A stretch of 64,000 nucleotides of DNA, taken from NCBI RefSeq assembly GCF_029026145.1, contig NZ_CP119078.1:2785001-2849000 (forward strand), written 5' to 3'. This document shows positions 18,237-27,337 of the stretch, piece after piece. The position numbers were made by a program, and so were the translations under genes. Under the pieces are notes generated by a model. The model had not been told where the DNA came from and made no database searches. It saw nothing but the letters and a program-made list of their open reading frames with translations. Numbering within the stretch: position 1 is the stretch's first letter; every line of letters starts with the position of its first letter. Source of the stretch: Legionella cardiaca (GTDB lineage Bacteria; Pseudomonadota; Gammaproteobacteria; Legionellales; Legionellaceae).

Positions 18237-18737
18237 ATGCCTGCAATCAACTTTGAACACGCTTTTGAAGTATTGCAGCTTTCTCTTGGAGCTACCTTAG
18301 GAGAGGTTAAAAAAAAATATTCGGAATTAGTCTCTCCTAAACATCATGCAGGTCATTCAACAAGCATTTCTTCGACACAAGAAGAAATTATTGATGCTTA
18401 TAATCACCTGCAGCTGTTATTAAAACCATATGAAAATTTAGATCCCTCTGAGCAGCAAGAATTGCTAGACGCCTTGAATACCCTACCTAAGAATAAGCTG
18501 CAGCTTATTCTCGGGTTTTATCCACATAACAGCTTTAAATTCTATTGGGATAGTAAATCATATTCTCAATTAGCAGCCTATCTTTGTACAACAAATGCTT
18601 CGTCTGCTATCACTGCTATAAGCAATTTTTTTAATCACATCCCAAGTTGCACTAAGCCTCAATATTATGATGAAAATGAGGATGAAAATTCTGCCGATAC
18701 AACTGTCTCCAATCCTTGGGAAAAAAAACATAACTAA
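18237..18737 (+). CDS. Degenerate J-domain-like protein
   Basis: This 166-residue protein starts 11 bp after efp with a strong AAGGAG, so it is probably in the efp transcript. The first 65 residues have the layout of a DnaJ domain. FEHAFEVLQLSLGATLGEVKKKYSELV corresponds to helices I-II and the late QEEIIDAYNHLQLLL to helix III. The loop that should carry HPD instead reads PKHHAGHS. Without HPD it should not stimulate Hsp70 ATPase in the normal way. The rest is unassigned, ending in an acidic Asp/Glu/Asn-rich segment. It overlaps the rimK-like gene end by 4 nt. It could be a lineage-specific adaptor. Confidence 0.7.
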   Translation: MPAINFEHAFEVLQLSLGATLGEVKKKYSELVSPKHHAGHSTSISSTQEEIIDAYNHLQLLLKPYENLDPSEQQELLDALNTLPKNKLQLILGFYPHNSFKFYWDSKSYSQLAAYLCTTNASSAITAISNFFNHIPSCTKPQYYDENEDENSADTTVSNPWEKKHN

Positions 18738-19642
18738 TGTTTTTTCTTTGAAGCAGCATTCATAACATAATTTAAAATTTGCGTCGCGATATCCTTTCCA
18801 GTGGCTAACTCCATTCCTTTAAAACCCGGTGACGAATTTGCTTCACAAATTTTAAACCCTTGCTCAGCAAATAATAAATCAATGCCCGCAATTTCCAGAT
18901 TAAATAAGCGAGCGCAAGTCATTGCAAGCTGCTCAATTTCGGGAGTGAGTGGATAAGGAGTAACCTCTGCGCCTAAGGAATAATTTGCTTTAAAACTATC
19001 TTTGGCAGTTCTCTGCATACAACCAATCACCTCTCCTCCGAGCACGAAAACTCGTAGATCACGCCCATAACTGGTGGCAATAAACTCTTGCAAGATCATT
19101 TGATGACTACCACCATGACTTGCAATTAATTCGATTAGGTCTCTAAAACTGCTGGATGACTCACAAAGATGAATGCCAACTCCTCTTGCACCAGAAATAT
19201 TTTTAATTACTAAAGGAAAGCCTATCTCGCGTTCAACCACCGAAACTGGTACAGGAAACTTCACAAGCATAGTCTTTGGAAAGGGGAGATCACTTTGGGC
19301 AAATAATTGACTGAGCAACATCTTATCCCCTACGGTTTCAATTGCATTGGTATCATTACAGGTATAGACACCTGATTTTTCCAATTGCCGAACAACGGCA
19401 AGAGCAAAATAGCTAGCCTCAGCTCCTAAACGAGGTATTATGAAATCAGGTAAAGAAACTCGCTCTCCGTCAAGCAAGATACTTTTTTTATCTTCTCGGG
19501 TAACCACAAGTTCAAATTGTTCAGGCTTATAAACTTTTAACTCAATTTGCAGATTAGCTGCCGCCGATAACAGGCGATTAACACCATGATCGACTTCAGA
19601 CAATTCTTGTTGACTACGTTTATATAGAATCCAACCTTTCAT
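18734..19642 (-). CDS. rimK: RimK-like ATP-grasp ligase (alpha-L-glutamate ligase family)
   Basis: The 302 residues match RimK, which adds Glu residues to ribosomal protein S6, or its relatives that ligate amino acids to peptides or cofactors. The ATP-grasp core is visible: VGDKMLLSQLF, FPLVIKNISGARGVGIHL (ATP-binding lysine and Gly-rich loop), ILQEFIATSYGRDLRVFVLGG, and the metal-binding end IAGIDLLF with ICEANSSPGFKGME. The start ATG is 17 bp from the divergent next gene frame. The symbol is given for family resemblance; the true substrate is not certain. Confidence 0.85.
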   Translation of the reverse strand: MKGWILYKRSQQELSEVDHGVNRLLSAAANLQIELKVYKPEQFELVVTREDKKSILLDGERVSLPDFIIPRLGAEASYFALAVVRQLEKSGVYTCNDTNAIETVGDKMLLSQLFAQSDLPFPKTMLVKFPVPVSVVEREIGFPLVIKNISGARGVGIHLCESSSSFRDLIELIASHGGSHQMILQEFIATSYGRDLRVFVLGGEVIGCMQRTAKDSFKANYSLGAEVTPYPLTPEIEQLAMTCARLFNLEIAGIDLLFAEQGFKICEANSSPGFKGMELATGKDIATQILNYVMNAASKKKH

Positions 19643-19686
19643 TAGACAGCCTTAAAAATATGCATTTGAATTTTAAATTTTGCTTA

Positions 19687-19715
19687 TTGATCAAAAATAA
19701 TCCTTACGATAGAAT
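19687..19715 (+). promoter_or_regulatory. Candidate sigma-70 promoter
   Basis: TTGATC, 17 bp, TAGAAT. It lies 29 bp before the ATG at 19744 and supports that start over the in-frame ATG at 19660. Confidence 0.45.
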
Positions 19716-19743
19716 AAGTATCCACTTTTTGCATGGTACTCTA

Positions 19744-21498
19744 ATGAAATTCTACTTTAACACCCCTAACCAGATAAATGGGGATACAGCTTATAATGAA
19801 GGAAATTTTGAAGAAGCGATAGACTACTACCACAAAGGATTGACCGATCTACAGCGTTATGCAGCGACTACGTTGCCTAAACATACAGATTTTTACGATG
19901 GTTTGGCTTATGTTTTAGTCGATATTCTTACTGTCGAAGCCCAATTTATTTCGGATTCAATTGACGATTTTGCAAAAGCCCAGACCCACTGGCAATCTGC
20001 TAACAGCTTAATACAAGAACTTGACGTGGTTTTTTCTGAGAAACTTCGTGGCAAACATAACATTGAAACGACTGAAGAAGTAATCCAAAAAGTTTACTCC
20101 ATGCTTGCAAACGCGTGTGAAGAAATAAGTGATGAAATAGTAGATGCTTTAGAGTCTTTGGAAAATATACATGCAATTCCTTCTCCGACGCTTGCTGAGG
20201 CAACAGAGTGGATGCAACGAGCAATAACTTATCGTCAAAAGGCCAATGAAACAATTCCTCTTGCATCTCATCTAGGCTATCTGCATTTACTAGAGCAACA
20301 ATACAAAACAACTCAAAATGAGAGCGCGCTCAACGTAATTGCTAACTATATTAATAATCACCGTTTGCTTGAACAACCGATAGCGGAACCTTTACAAAAG
20401 CTTGAATTACTCAGCTATGCCATTCGCGTAGCTGTTGTAAAAAACGCTACTGCCGACATCCAGAACTTTAAATCAGCATGCCCGGCTCTTTATCTAAATT
20501 TATCTGTTGAAGATAAAGAAAACGATATAATCGCTGATTTGCAAACGCTCATTGAATTGGAATTGGACTTCTTCTCACATAATTTGCCCTCTCATACCGA
20601 TGAGACAAACGATCCTCCCGCAACCAACAATAGCATGGAGATTGTTTATACTCAGTTATCTGAGATAGTGAGTGCTTCTACTGCCATGGAAGATAATATC
20701 CCCTGTTTTGAACAAATTCCTGATGTAGTAGCACCTATGTTGTTAGCAACACATGCTAGCGAGATACCGTCCTCTTTCCCCTTTTTGTCAGCCATTGATA
20801 ATTGTGTAAGCCAGGAGAGTCCAATGGCTACAGAAGTTTTTTCAAAACAGGCAACAGAACAACACGTTGATGGTTTACAACATCGTTTTTTTGCACCGGT
20901 ATCACCAATTGTTGTGCCATCTAAAACAGGATCCGAACACTGCCAAGCATTGAAGCTAGGATTAAATAATATTACTTGTCCCCCCGTGAATCCCAAATAT
21001 CTCGCCAATTTATTATGTTTGGTGGCTGATTTTTTTGGCAAATACCGCGCTAAAGCTATTCCAAAACAAGATGCTATATTGATTGCCTATGATTTATATC
21101 AGAACGCGTTAAAAATTTATCCTGGCCACAGAACCGCCCAGGAAAGATATCAGGAATTAGTAACAGCACACCTGACCATTCTTAAGCCTTATCATCGTTT
21201 TGGTTCCAAACCACAAGTAAATAACAGGGATCCGAGATTAGAAAAGCTCTCGCAATCTCTTTTTTCTGAGGGAATAGAAGAGATGACGACACAGTTAGAG
21301 ACACTACTATTAACAGATGATAAAAAACTAATCGCTTCTATAAAAGCATTAGTATCTTACCTTGGAAAAAATCTAGAAGAGGGTACCATTACAGGTTCAC
21401 AGCGTTCCGATTTAAAAAAAGCGCTCTTTAGCGCTTTTAAGTCAGCTTTATCTGAGCCGGTAAATAACTCTAATTTAGATAATCCGACTTATTCCTAG
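19744..21498 (+). CDS. Large hypothetical protein with N-terminal TPR-like repeat
   Basis: This 584-residue protein starts at ATG 19744, placed by the promoter just upstream. Residues 4-70 read like a tetratricopeptide or MIT-type helical pair (GDTAYNEGNFEEAIDYYHKGL), followed by long helical stretches to about residue 230. The middle (about 255-390) is low in structure and rich in Ser/Thr/Pro. A second helical domain follows (LLCLVADFFGKYRAKAIPKQDAI, then YDLYQNALKIYPGHRTAQERYQELV, again TPR-like). No signal peptide or membrane segment is present. It could be a Dot/Icm substrate, but nothing in the sequence proves it. Confidence 0.7.
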   Translation: MKFYFNTPNQINGDTAYNEGNFEEAIDYYHKGLTDLQRYAATTLPKHTDFYDGLAYVLVDILTVEAQFISDSIDDFAKAQTHWQSANSLIQELDVVFSEKLRGKHNIETTEEVIQKVYSMLANACEEISDEIVDALESLENIHAIPSPTLAEATEWMQRAITYRQKANETIPLASHLGYLHLLEQQYKTTQNESALNVIANYINNHRLLEQPIAEPLQKLELLSYAIRVAVVKNATADIQNFKSACPALYLNLSVEDKENDIIADLQTLIELELDFFSHNLPSHTDETNDPPATNNSMEIVYTQLSEIVSASTAMEDNIPCFEQIPDVVAPMLLATHASEIPSSFPFLSAIDNCVSQESPMATEVFSKQATEQHVDGLQHRFFAPVSPIVVPSKTGSEHCQALKLGLNNITCPPVNPKYLANLLCLVADFFGKYRAKAIPKQDAILIAYDLYQNALKIYPGHRTAQERYQELVTAHLTILKPYHRFGSKPQVNNRDPRLEKLSQSLFSEGIEEMTTQLETLLLTDDKKLIASIKALVSYLGKNLEEGTITGSQRSDLKKALFSAFKSALSEPVNNSNLDNPTYS

Positions 21499-21522
21499 AA
21501 TTTACCGCCAGGTCCGCAGATT

Positions 21523-21777
21523 TTACCATCTGCGGACATAGCCATACCAAGAACGCGGATAACTATAGACCCCTCGATAACCACTCCAATAGCCATTATT
21601 CCAGCCATAACCTGTTAAATAACGACTACCCCAATACGGACGATATCCGTAGTAGCCTACAGAATATACATAATCGTTGGTATATCCGGGATAATAATTC
21701 GTACTACTCGTTACATAACAACCACTGAGAAACAGGGTTGGCACAAATACCAAAAAAGCTACAATCAACTTTTTCAT
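21523..21777 (-). CDS. Small Tyr/Gly-rich lipoprotein
   Basis: This 84-residue protein starts at ATG 21777 with AAGGATG just upstream; the longer frame from 21837 lacks a ribosome site. A lipoprotein signal peptide ends in the lipobox LSGC (about 17-20), giving a mature protein of about 65 residues that is remarkably rich in Tyr, Gly, Trp and Arg (repeating YGYRPYWG-like units). Such short Tyr/Gly lipoproteins occur in Legionella, but no function is known. It is probably anchored to the outer membrane. Confidence 0.8.
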   Translation of the reverse strand: MKKLIVAFLVFVPTLFLSGCYVTSSTNYYPGYTNDYVYSVGYYGYRPYWGSRYLTGYGWNNGYWSGYRGVYSYPRSWYGYVRRW

Positions 21778-21837
21778 AAGAACATCCTTGCTATGTATTT
21801 GTGCATTAATTATACGACACGAATTCAAATTATACAA

Positions 21838-22172
21838 AATGACAATTTAAATTTACGATTCTGAAAACTGGATAACATTCATGATTAGCAACAGCGAACA
21901 AACAAGACAATTATACTACAAGAGGGTTGGAGCAGGTAACGACCACCTGAGCATCTGAGCCGCTGATAATGTGATGGTGGCGATCTATGACGCGCTTTAG
22001 GTTTCCTGCTCTACAGGCAGGTATACACACCACGCCTCAAAAACAATCTCCTAATCTGAAAAGCCAATAACTGGTTCAGCCAGGATCAGTCATCACCTAT
22101 ATGTTTATATTAGACCAAAAATTGCACTTGAGGCATACAATGTACCCCAAGATAAAATGGCCTGCGATAAAT
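21838..22172. other. Gene-free stretch with possible structured RNA
   Basis: No open frame is convincing. A good -10 hexamer TATACT (21912-21917, plus strand) has no matching -35 element. About 12 nt downstream begins a GC-richer stretch whose ends can pair (GAGCAGG near 21930 with CCTGCTC near 22010), with shorter internal complementarities (CCACC / GGTGG). This could be a small RNA, but no known family is recognised. Confidence 0.3.
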
Positions 22173-22658
22173 TTAATCGCGAAAGTTTTCAAACTGCAAC
22201 GGCAATTTAATGTCAGATTTCTTCAATAACGCCATAACATCTTGTAAATCATCGCGCTTTTTACCTGTCACCCGGACTTTTTCTCCCTGAATAGAGCTTT
22301 GGACTTTTAATTTACTATCCTTAATTAGTTTTACAATATCCTTCGCTGTGGGTTGGTCAATACCTTGTTTAAATGTCATTGTGAGCGAATAAGTTTTGCC
22401 ACTATGTACAGGTTCATCCTCAATTTCAACGCCGCCGGTATCTACTCCGCGCTTTGTACAGTGATTACGAAATAAATCCTCTAATTGACGAACCTGAAAA
22501 TCCGATTCTGACTTAAGTGTGACAACCAGCTCGTTAAGTTCTATGCTCGAATCTACTCCGCGAAAATCGAACCGCGTGCCCATTTCTCTCGCAGCGTTAT
22601 CTACTGCATGACGTAATTCAACTTTATTAATTTCTGAAACGATATCAAAAGAAGGCAT
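22173..22658 (-). CDS. yajQ: YajQ-family nucleotide-binding protein
   Basis: The 161 residues match the family exactly. It begins [11 protein letters not shown], contains the characteristic RFDFRGV and a second RRM-like half with [34 protein letters not shown], and ends PLQFENFRD. Members bind nucleotides, and in Xanthomonas and Pseudomonas cyclic di-GMP, acting with transcription factors. It is monocistronic. Assignment to the family is secure; c-di-GMP binding here is inferred. Confidence 0.95.
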   Translation of the reverse strand: MPSFDIVSEINKVELRHAVDNAAREMGTRFDFRGVDSSIELNELVVTLKSESDFQVRQLEDLFRNHCTKRGVDTGGVEIEDEPVHSGKTYSLTMTFKQGIDQPTAKDIVKLIKDSKLKVQSSIQGEKVRVTGKKRDDLQDVMALLKKSDIKLPLQFENFRD

Positions 22659-22727
22659 AAACCCCTCATTGGGATGAAATTGTAAAAAACTATTGTAACT
22701 AAAAAACCACTATTAGGTATAGGTTCA

Positions 22728-23819
22728 TTATGGTGATACAACTTCACCGATTTCCCAATAATTCTCTATGCTTTCATCATTGGTAGCATTGCTTGCAAAG
22801 AAATTTTGATAGAATTCTTGACGTACATTTTCCAAAATTCTTGCCAGCTCTCCCTGCTCATCAATCATTCGTCCATAAAAACGATAGACTCGCTCATTCT
22901 CTGCTATCGCCTTATCTATAACATCAAGAAATTGCTCTGGGGTACTAATATCCTCCTCACGAACAATCATCCATTGCATTTGAATTAATAAATAATTAGC
23001 AACTTCAATGCGGGCATCTTGCAAGCGAGTGTTATAAAAAAATCCTCTATCAATTGGTTCATAAATTCTGGTGAGATAATGTTCCGAACGTTGCGTTAGC
23101 TTTAAAACCGCACGACTTTCTAAATATTTTTCCAATTTAAAAATTAATGATTCCCTCGCTTTCTCAAGTTGAAAAGCTGCACCTTTAAAATTTGGTAAGA
23201 ATTCTATCCGTTTCTCATTAATATATTTTTCCATGCTGGAAATACATTCCATAAAACAGTATGGCATCCTTGCGGCTAGAGCAGCATCATTGCGAATCAA
23301 TTCCGCTGCGATTCCAAAACTTGCGACCACACCTGAAATCGACTTTGCAGAAGTTATCAGTGCTTTCAGTTGCGCAAGAAAAGTCTTGTAAGAATACGCA
23401 TCCTTTGAAGATAGTGGCAGATGCGTAGTTTCCTGATAATGGGACAATGCCGTACTTAAAAGCTTCTTTAAACTATTTAAGTCTTTTAATGTGAAATAAG
23501 TAAAATTGTTAGATAGTAACTCGCCATCGGCTAAGTAAATAATTTTAAAATCAAGTTGCTCACACTCCGCCCCCCATTGATTTCTACCCAGACATCCATG
23601 CAAATTAGCTAAGATTTTGCGATAGTCTAAGTTTTCATTAAGGGTTAGGCTATCTCTCAGACTTAAAATAGTGATCGCATGATCAAATATCTCAAATGCA
23701 TATAGCGACTCCATTGCTTCTTGAGCTAGTTTTCTCTGCTCTAATTTTTCATTCATTGGAACTCTGACTGTTATCGCATTTCGAAAGCGAATTTTCTTCG
23801 TTTTGAAAAAACAATTCAT
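22728..23819 (-). CDS. Hypothetical helical protein, effector-like C terminus
   Basis: Not recognised. This 363-residue protein is predominantly alpha-helical by composition, with no signal peptide and no long hydrophobic segment. The N terminus (MNCFFKTKKIRFRN) is basic, and the rest is rich in Leu, Glu and Lys with likely coiled-coil stretches at about 200-240. The last 20 residues (NDESIENYWEIGEVVSP) are rich in Glu, like the E-block at the C terminus of many Dot/Icm substrates. AAGG lies about 9 nt before the ATG. An effector role is inference. Confidence 0.65.
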   Translation of the reverse strand: MNCFFKTKKIRFRNAITVRVPMNEKLEQRKLAQEAMESLYAFEIFDHAITILSLRDSLTLNENLDYRKILANLHGCLGRNQWGAECEQLDFKIIYLADGELLSNNFTYFTLKDLNSLKKLLSTALSHYQETTHLPLSSKDAYSYKTFLAQLKALITSAKSISGVVASFGIAAELIRNDAALAARMPYCFMECISSMEKYINEKRIEFLPNFKGAAFQLEKARESLIFKLEKYLESRAVLKLTQRSEHYLTRIYEPIDRGFFYNTRLQDARIEVANYLLIQMQWMIVREEDISTPEQFLDVIDKAIAENERVYRFYGRMIDEQGELARILENVRQEFYQNFFASNATNDESIENYWEIGEVVSP

Positions 23820-24240
23820 GCCCTAAACCTTGGAACGCCCATTGAAGTTTGCCTATGGTACCATAAGCATGCAAATCTTGCATAAAAATACGACAAATTA
23901 GTTTAAGATATAACTATTTCCCTCATCATTAAACGTTATAACTCCTTTTTTATCCTTGCAAATCTTTTTCGCGCCTTTGAAAGCTTTGTTGACTGATTTT
24001 TCCTGAGAGACAGCACGATGTAACGAGCAAGATTTTTCTATGGTTTGGTTTCAAGGACATATCCTGCAAGCTCAAAATTGAGGCACGTGGTTATAAGCTA
24101 AGATCTGCCAAGAAAAATTGGTTCTCAATTATTTTATGTGGAATATCTTTTTTTATTAAAACAATGAATACTTTGCGCACGCAGGGCAATATTAACGAAT
24201 CATGAAGGATATTGGTGACTGTCATTATTTATCCTCACTC
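23820..24240. other. 421-bp region without a recognised gene
   Basis: No open frame with a ribosome site, no clear repeat and no strong hairpin. It presumably holds the promoter of the preceding minus-strand gene and the 3' end of the DUF2269-type gene transcript. Confidence 0.5.
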
Positions 24241-24711
24241 TTAGGTAATTTTAATAACCATTAAATAAAAAATCATCAGTACACCAATAAATGCAGGCCA
24301 TCCCAAGAGAAACCAAATTCGGTATAAACGATGATAAGCGTCAGGCAGACTTTGTTGATGGACAATCGTCCTTTCAATTATTTTCTGTAACCTTATTTGA
24401 ATAAAAACCACAGGAATCCAGCATAGGCCAATGATAATGTATAGCAATATAGACACAATAATCCAGAAACTCTGTAAAGGAAAGCCTGCTAAATAAATCA
24501 TTGCAAAACCGGTCAACGGTTGGATCAATACCGCTGGAGTTGTAAAAATAAAATCGGCTATCACTACATTCCTGGTTGTCCGTAATAAATGCGTTAAGTC
24601 ATCACGTTTTTGATTTGCCATAAACATATAAAATGCGGACCCTAAACCCGTACCAAACAGAAAAGTCGAACTAATAATATGAATTAACTTAAGCCATAGA
24701 TAAGTCATCAT
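24241..24711 (-). CDS. DUF2269-type integral membrane protein
   Basis: This 156-residue protein has four hydrophobic segments (about 5-27, 50-72, 78-102 and 132-154). Its opening, WLKLIHIISSTFLFGTGLGSAF, matches the DUF2269 family of small inner-membrane proteins whose conserved His near the start has been suggested as a ligand. The start lies inside the end of the saccharopine-dehydrogenase-like gene (23-bp overlap), so the two are probably one operon, and a joint role in the membrane is possible. No function is established for the family. Confidence 0.8.
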   Translation of the reverse strand: MMTYLWLKLIHIISSTFLFGTGLGSAFYMFMANQKRDDLTHLLRTTRNVVIADFIFTTPAVLIQPLTGFAMIYLAGFPLQSFWIIVSILLYIIIGLCWIPVVFIQIRLQKIIERTIVHQQSLPDAYHRLYRIWFLLGWPAFIGVLMIFYLMVIKIT

Positions 24712-25879
24712 TTCTCCAAATTTGCATTTTAATTGGCAGATCGCTTAACTCAGCCAGGTAATCCTTTAGACTTACCAAAGCGATACAAGGTAACGCCCCC
24801 TTTAAACTTAATTGGTTGTAGACTAATTGCTTAGCCAAAATGATTGCAGGTACTGTAGGAATATGGGGACCTGCAGCTTCCTTTGCCAAAATAAAACATT
24901 TAATTTCCAGTTCATTACCTTGCAAATCCAAGCCTTTCATAAATAGATGCATGCCACTATCATCACTACTTTGCCAATCAAAACAATGTCCGACATTAAT
25001 TAAAAATTGCGTATGCCTGGGTAGAGAAATGGGTAGACCAAATCTAACTAGCCAGGAAACCAGCCACATTCCCAAATGCAAAAAACTACTTTCCATTCCT
25101 GCCGAAAAACTTATTTTTTTAATTCCAAAATGCTGTGGTAATAGATCAAGATCAGGAACATCACACAATCCCATCCACCGTGTGCCCATTTCAGGATACT
25201 TGATGCGATGCAAGCCTTGCCAACCGTAAAAGCCTTTACTCTCTCCCCCAGGAGGTCGACACGGTTTACCCAGATAAGTCAGGATTGCTTTTGCTGTTGC
25301 ATAACCCCGTGAGAATTTTTGCACGGTTGCAATGCCATATTGCAGAGAATTTATTTGGGTAAATTCAGGTTGAAAATGTTTAACAATGGCTGAAGATAAA
25401 CCAGGAACACTACTCGCACCACTAACAACCAAAACGTTATGGGCTTTAGCAATGTTGTCTAGTTTGCTGATACCACAAACAAAATCACGGCCATCAGCCA
25501 AATCGATATAATTGACTCCATTCTCAATGCAGTTTATTGCAATATGGTAGTCAGTCATTTGAAAAGGACCACAGGTATTAATTACAACCGTCGGTTGCCA
25601 TTCTTTTAATATCATTCCTATATCTTTTGTAACATCCATGGATATCGCATTAATGGCGGCATCGTGATATTGCAGACGTAGTTCATCACAAAATTGCTTC
25701 GCTTTAAGAGGATCGCGACCGGCAATAATGACAGCAACTTCCGCTAGGCATAGAGATTGGGCAATACGTCGACCGAAATTGCCATAGCCACCTAAAATTA
25801 ACACTGACTTTTGCATTACTTGCTCAATAAAATGATTATTTGTCTTAGCCTTTCGTTTTACTAAGGCTTTCCAACCCAT
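24689..25879 (-). CDS. Saccharopine dehydrogenase-like oxidoreductase
   Basis: This 396-residue protein has an N-terminal Rossmann fold with the dinucleotide loop VLILGGYGNFGRRIAQ and the early acidic stretch AVIIAGRDPLKAKQF. It continues with TVVINTCGPFQMTDYHIAINC and GVNYIDLADGRDFV, the signature of saccharopine-reductase-like proteins of unknown substrate, including the trans-acting enoyl-reductase-like group. The C-terminal half is the alpha/beta domain typical of these. An internal ATG at 25816 directly before MQKSVLILGG is a plausible alternative start with GAG upstream. It is co-transcribed with the DUF2269-type gene. Confidence 0.85.
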   Translation of the reverse strand: MGWKALVKRKAKTNNHFIEQVMQKSVLILGGYGNFGRRIAQSLCLAEVAVIIAGRDPLKAKQFCDELRLQYHDAAINAISMDVTKDIGMILKEWQPTVVINTCGPFQMTDYHIAINCIENGVNYIDLADGRDFVCGISKLDNIAKAHNVLVVSGASSVPGLSSAIVKHFQPEFTQINSLQYGIATVQKFSRGYATAKAILTYLGKPCRPPGGESKGFYGWQGLHRIKYPEMGTRWMGLCDVPDLDLLPQHFGIKKISFSAGMESSFLHLGMWLVSWLVRFGLPISLPRHTQFLINVGHCFDWQSSDDSGMHLFMKGLDLQGNELEIKCFILAKEAAGPHIPTVPAIILAKQLVYNQLSLKGALPCIALVSLKDYLAELSDLPIKMQIWRNDDLSMA

Positions 25880-25965
25880 CTTTAAAATGCTAACACAGTG
25901 ACTTCACTTTGCCTTCAATACCAGCAATTATTCTTATAACTTAAATAAAAAAAATTTGATTTAAA

Positions 25966-25996
25966 ATCCCTTCACTTAGCTTTTAAGTGAAGGGAT
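25966..25996. repeat. Perfect 13-bp inverted repeat in a divergent promoter region
   Basis: ATCCCTTCACTTA, a 5-nt loop and the complement lie between the divergent oxidoreductase (25879) and the hibernation factor (26088). No U-tract of terminator type follows on the plus strand. It may be an operator, a leader hairpin or a remnant repeat. Confidence 0.5.
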
Positions 25997-26087
25997 ACCT
26001 CACGCAAACATATTGAAAGTCTAAAGTTTTTTGACTATAGATCAAAAAGGCTGGCTGAAAATTCAGCAAACCACAAGGAGGTAGGAA

Positions 26088-26648
26088 ATGAAGCTTCCTA
26101 TTCAAGTAATATTTCGCAATATGGACCATTCCGCTGCAGCTGAAGAGAAAGCACGTACACTCGCCGAAAAACTGGAACGTTATTTTGATAAAATAATGAG
26201 TTGTCGCGTCGTCATTGAATCACCTCATCGTCATCATCATAAAGGCAAACTTTATCACGTTCGTATTGATTTAACCGTCCCAGATGCCGAACTGGTAGTT
26301 AGTCGCGAACCATCAGAACATCATGAACATGAGGACGTCTATGTGGCCATTCGCGATGCATTTAATGCCATTAAAAAGCAATTAATGACCTATGTTGAGC
26401 AAAGGCGTGGGCATGTGAAACATCATGAGAATCATTTTTATGGACGCGTTCTGGAAGTCTGTCCGCCAGCTGATTATGGTTACATTGAAACGCCGGAAGG
26501 TCGCCAAGTCCGCTTCAGCAGCCAAAGTATGATTGATTATGACTTCGAAAAACTTGAAATAGGAGACCGTGTTCGCTTTGCTGTGGTTGAAAATGCTGGC
26601 GAACTCGTTGCCAGCACTGTTTACATCGAGAGTTTAACGCACAGTTAG
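26088..26648 (+). CDS. Ribosome hibernation factor (S30AE) fused to a cold-shock-like domain
   Basis: The 186 residues start after a near-perfect AAGGAGG. Residues 1-105 are the HPF/RaiA (S30AE) fold (LPIQVIFRNMDHSAAAEEKA..., RFDKIMSCRVVIE, YHVRIDLTVPDAELVVSRE, DVYVAIRDAFNAIKKQL). Residues about 115-183 resemble a cold-shock/OB domain: FYGRVLEVCPPADYGYIETPEGRQVRFSSQSM, then LEIGDRVRFAVVENAGELVASTVYI. The first domain binds the 30S decoding site in stationary phase. The second should bind RNA. Canonical long HPF proteins instead carry a dimerising domain there. A small palindrome GCTGA-AAAT-TCAGC sits in the leader (26054-26067). Confidence 0.88.
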   Translation: MKLPIQVIFRNMDHSAAAEEKARTLAEKLERYFDKIMSCRVVIESPHRHHHKGKLYHVRIDLTVPDAELVVSREPSEHHEHEDVYVAIRDAFNAIKKQLMTYVEQRRGHVKHHENHFYGRVLEVCPPADYGYIETPEGRQVRFSSQSMIDYDFEKLEIGDRVRFAVVENAGELVASTVYIESLTHS

Positions 26649-26717
26649 CTTCGCTATTATTGGCGAGTGGCTACTATAACACCCATTTGGTGATTAGTAG
26701 CATCCAGGGGAGGAGTT

Positions 26718-27167
26718 ATGCGTGTTGGTCAATTCTGTAATCGCGAAGTAGTTATGATGCATGGCGATGAGTCTGTAAAGGTAGCCGCGGCACTGATGCG
26801 TTCACATCATGTTGGGGATGTAGTTTTGGTGGAAGAAAAAGAGGGTAAAAAATTCCCTATTGGCATTATATCTGATCGTGATCTTGTTGTTGAAGTGATG
26901 GTTCCCGGCCTCAAACCCGAAGAATTAGCAGCCAGTGACATTATTACTCATTCCCTTTTTGTCGTTCATGAAGACGATAGCCTTTTTGATGCGCTTGATC
27001 TTATGCGCGAAAAAGCTATTCGCCGTTTACCTGTTATCGATGCAGATGAAGTACTCATTGGTATCATTACTCTTGATGACATTACCGATCTGTTGGCTGA
27101 AATGTTAGGAAATGTTGCTGATGTAGTTGAGCGACAGCGCGAACTTGAAACAAAACAAAGACCCTAA
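26718..27167 (+). CDS. CBS-domain pair protein
   Basis: This 149-residue protein is made of two tandem CBS motifs. The first spans about 1-62 (RVGQFCNREVVMMHGDESVKVAAALM ... GIISDRDLVVEV) and the second about 73-135 (TLFVVHEDDSLFDALDLMREKAIRRLPVIDAD ... GIITLDDITDLLAEM). Such stand-alone CBS pairs bind adenine nucleotides and act as energy sensors. GGGGAGGAG precedes the ATG. It lies 70 bp after the hibernation factor on the same strand, so the two may be co-expressed in stationary phase. Confidence 0.9.
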   Translation: MRVGQFCNREVVMMHGDESVKVAAALMRSHHVGDVVLVEEKEGKKFPIGIISDRDLVVEVMVPGLKPEELAASDIITHSLFVVHEDDSLFDALDLMREKAIRRLPVIDADEVLIGIITLDDITDLLAEMLGNVADVVERQRELETKQRP

Positions 27168-27337
27168 AAAATTTTCGACAAGTTGCAAATTTATTTATGA
27201 TTGTTTAATCATGACTCAATTTATATTAAACTTTTCGCCGTTTTACAGAAATGGATGTGGTCAACCACTTCTATTCTCATGCTTTATGTCGCTTGATGTT
27301 TAGGTTGTTCCTTATTTTTAATTATAAAGAGACTCTA

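Noticed and set aside
26040-26087. Possible sigma-54 promoter before the hibernation factor
   Set aside because: TGGC and a later GC are present, but the spacing does not give the required GG-N10-GC.
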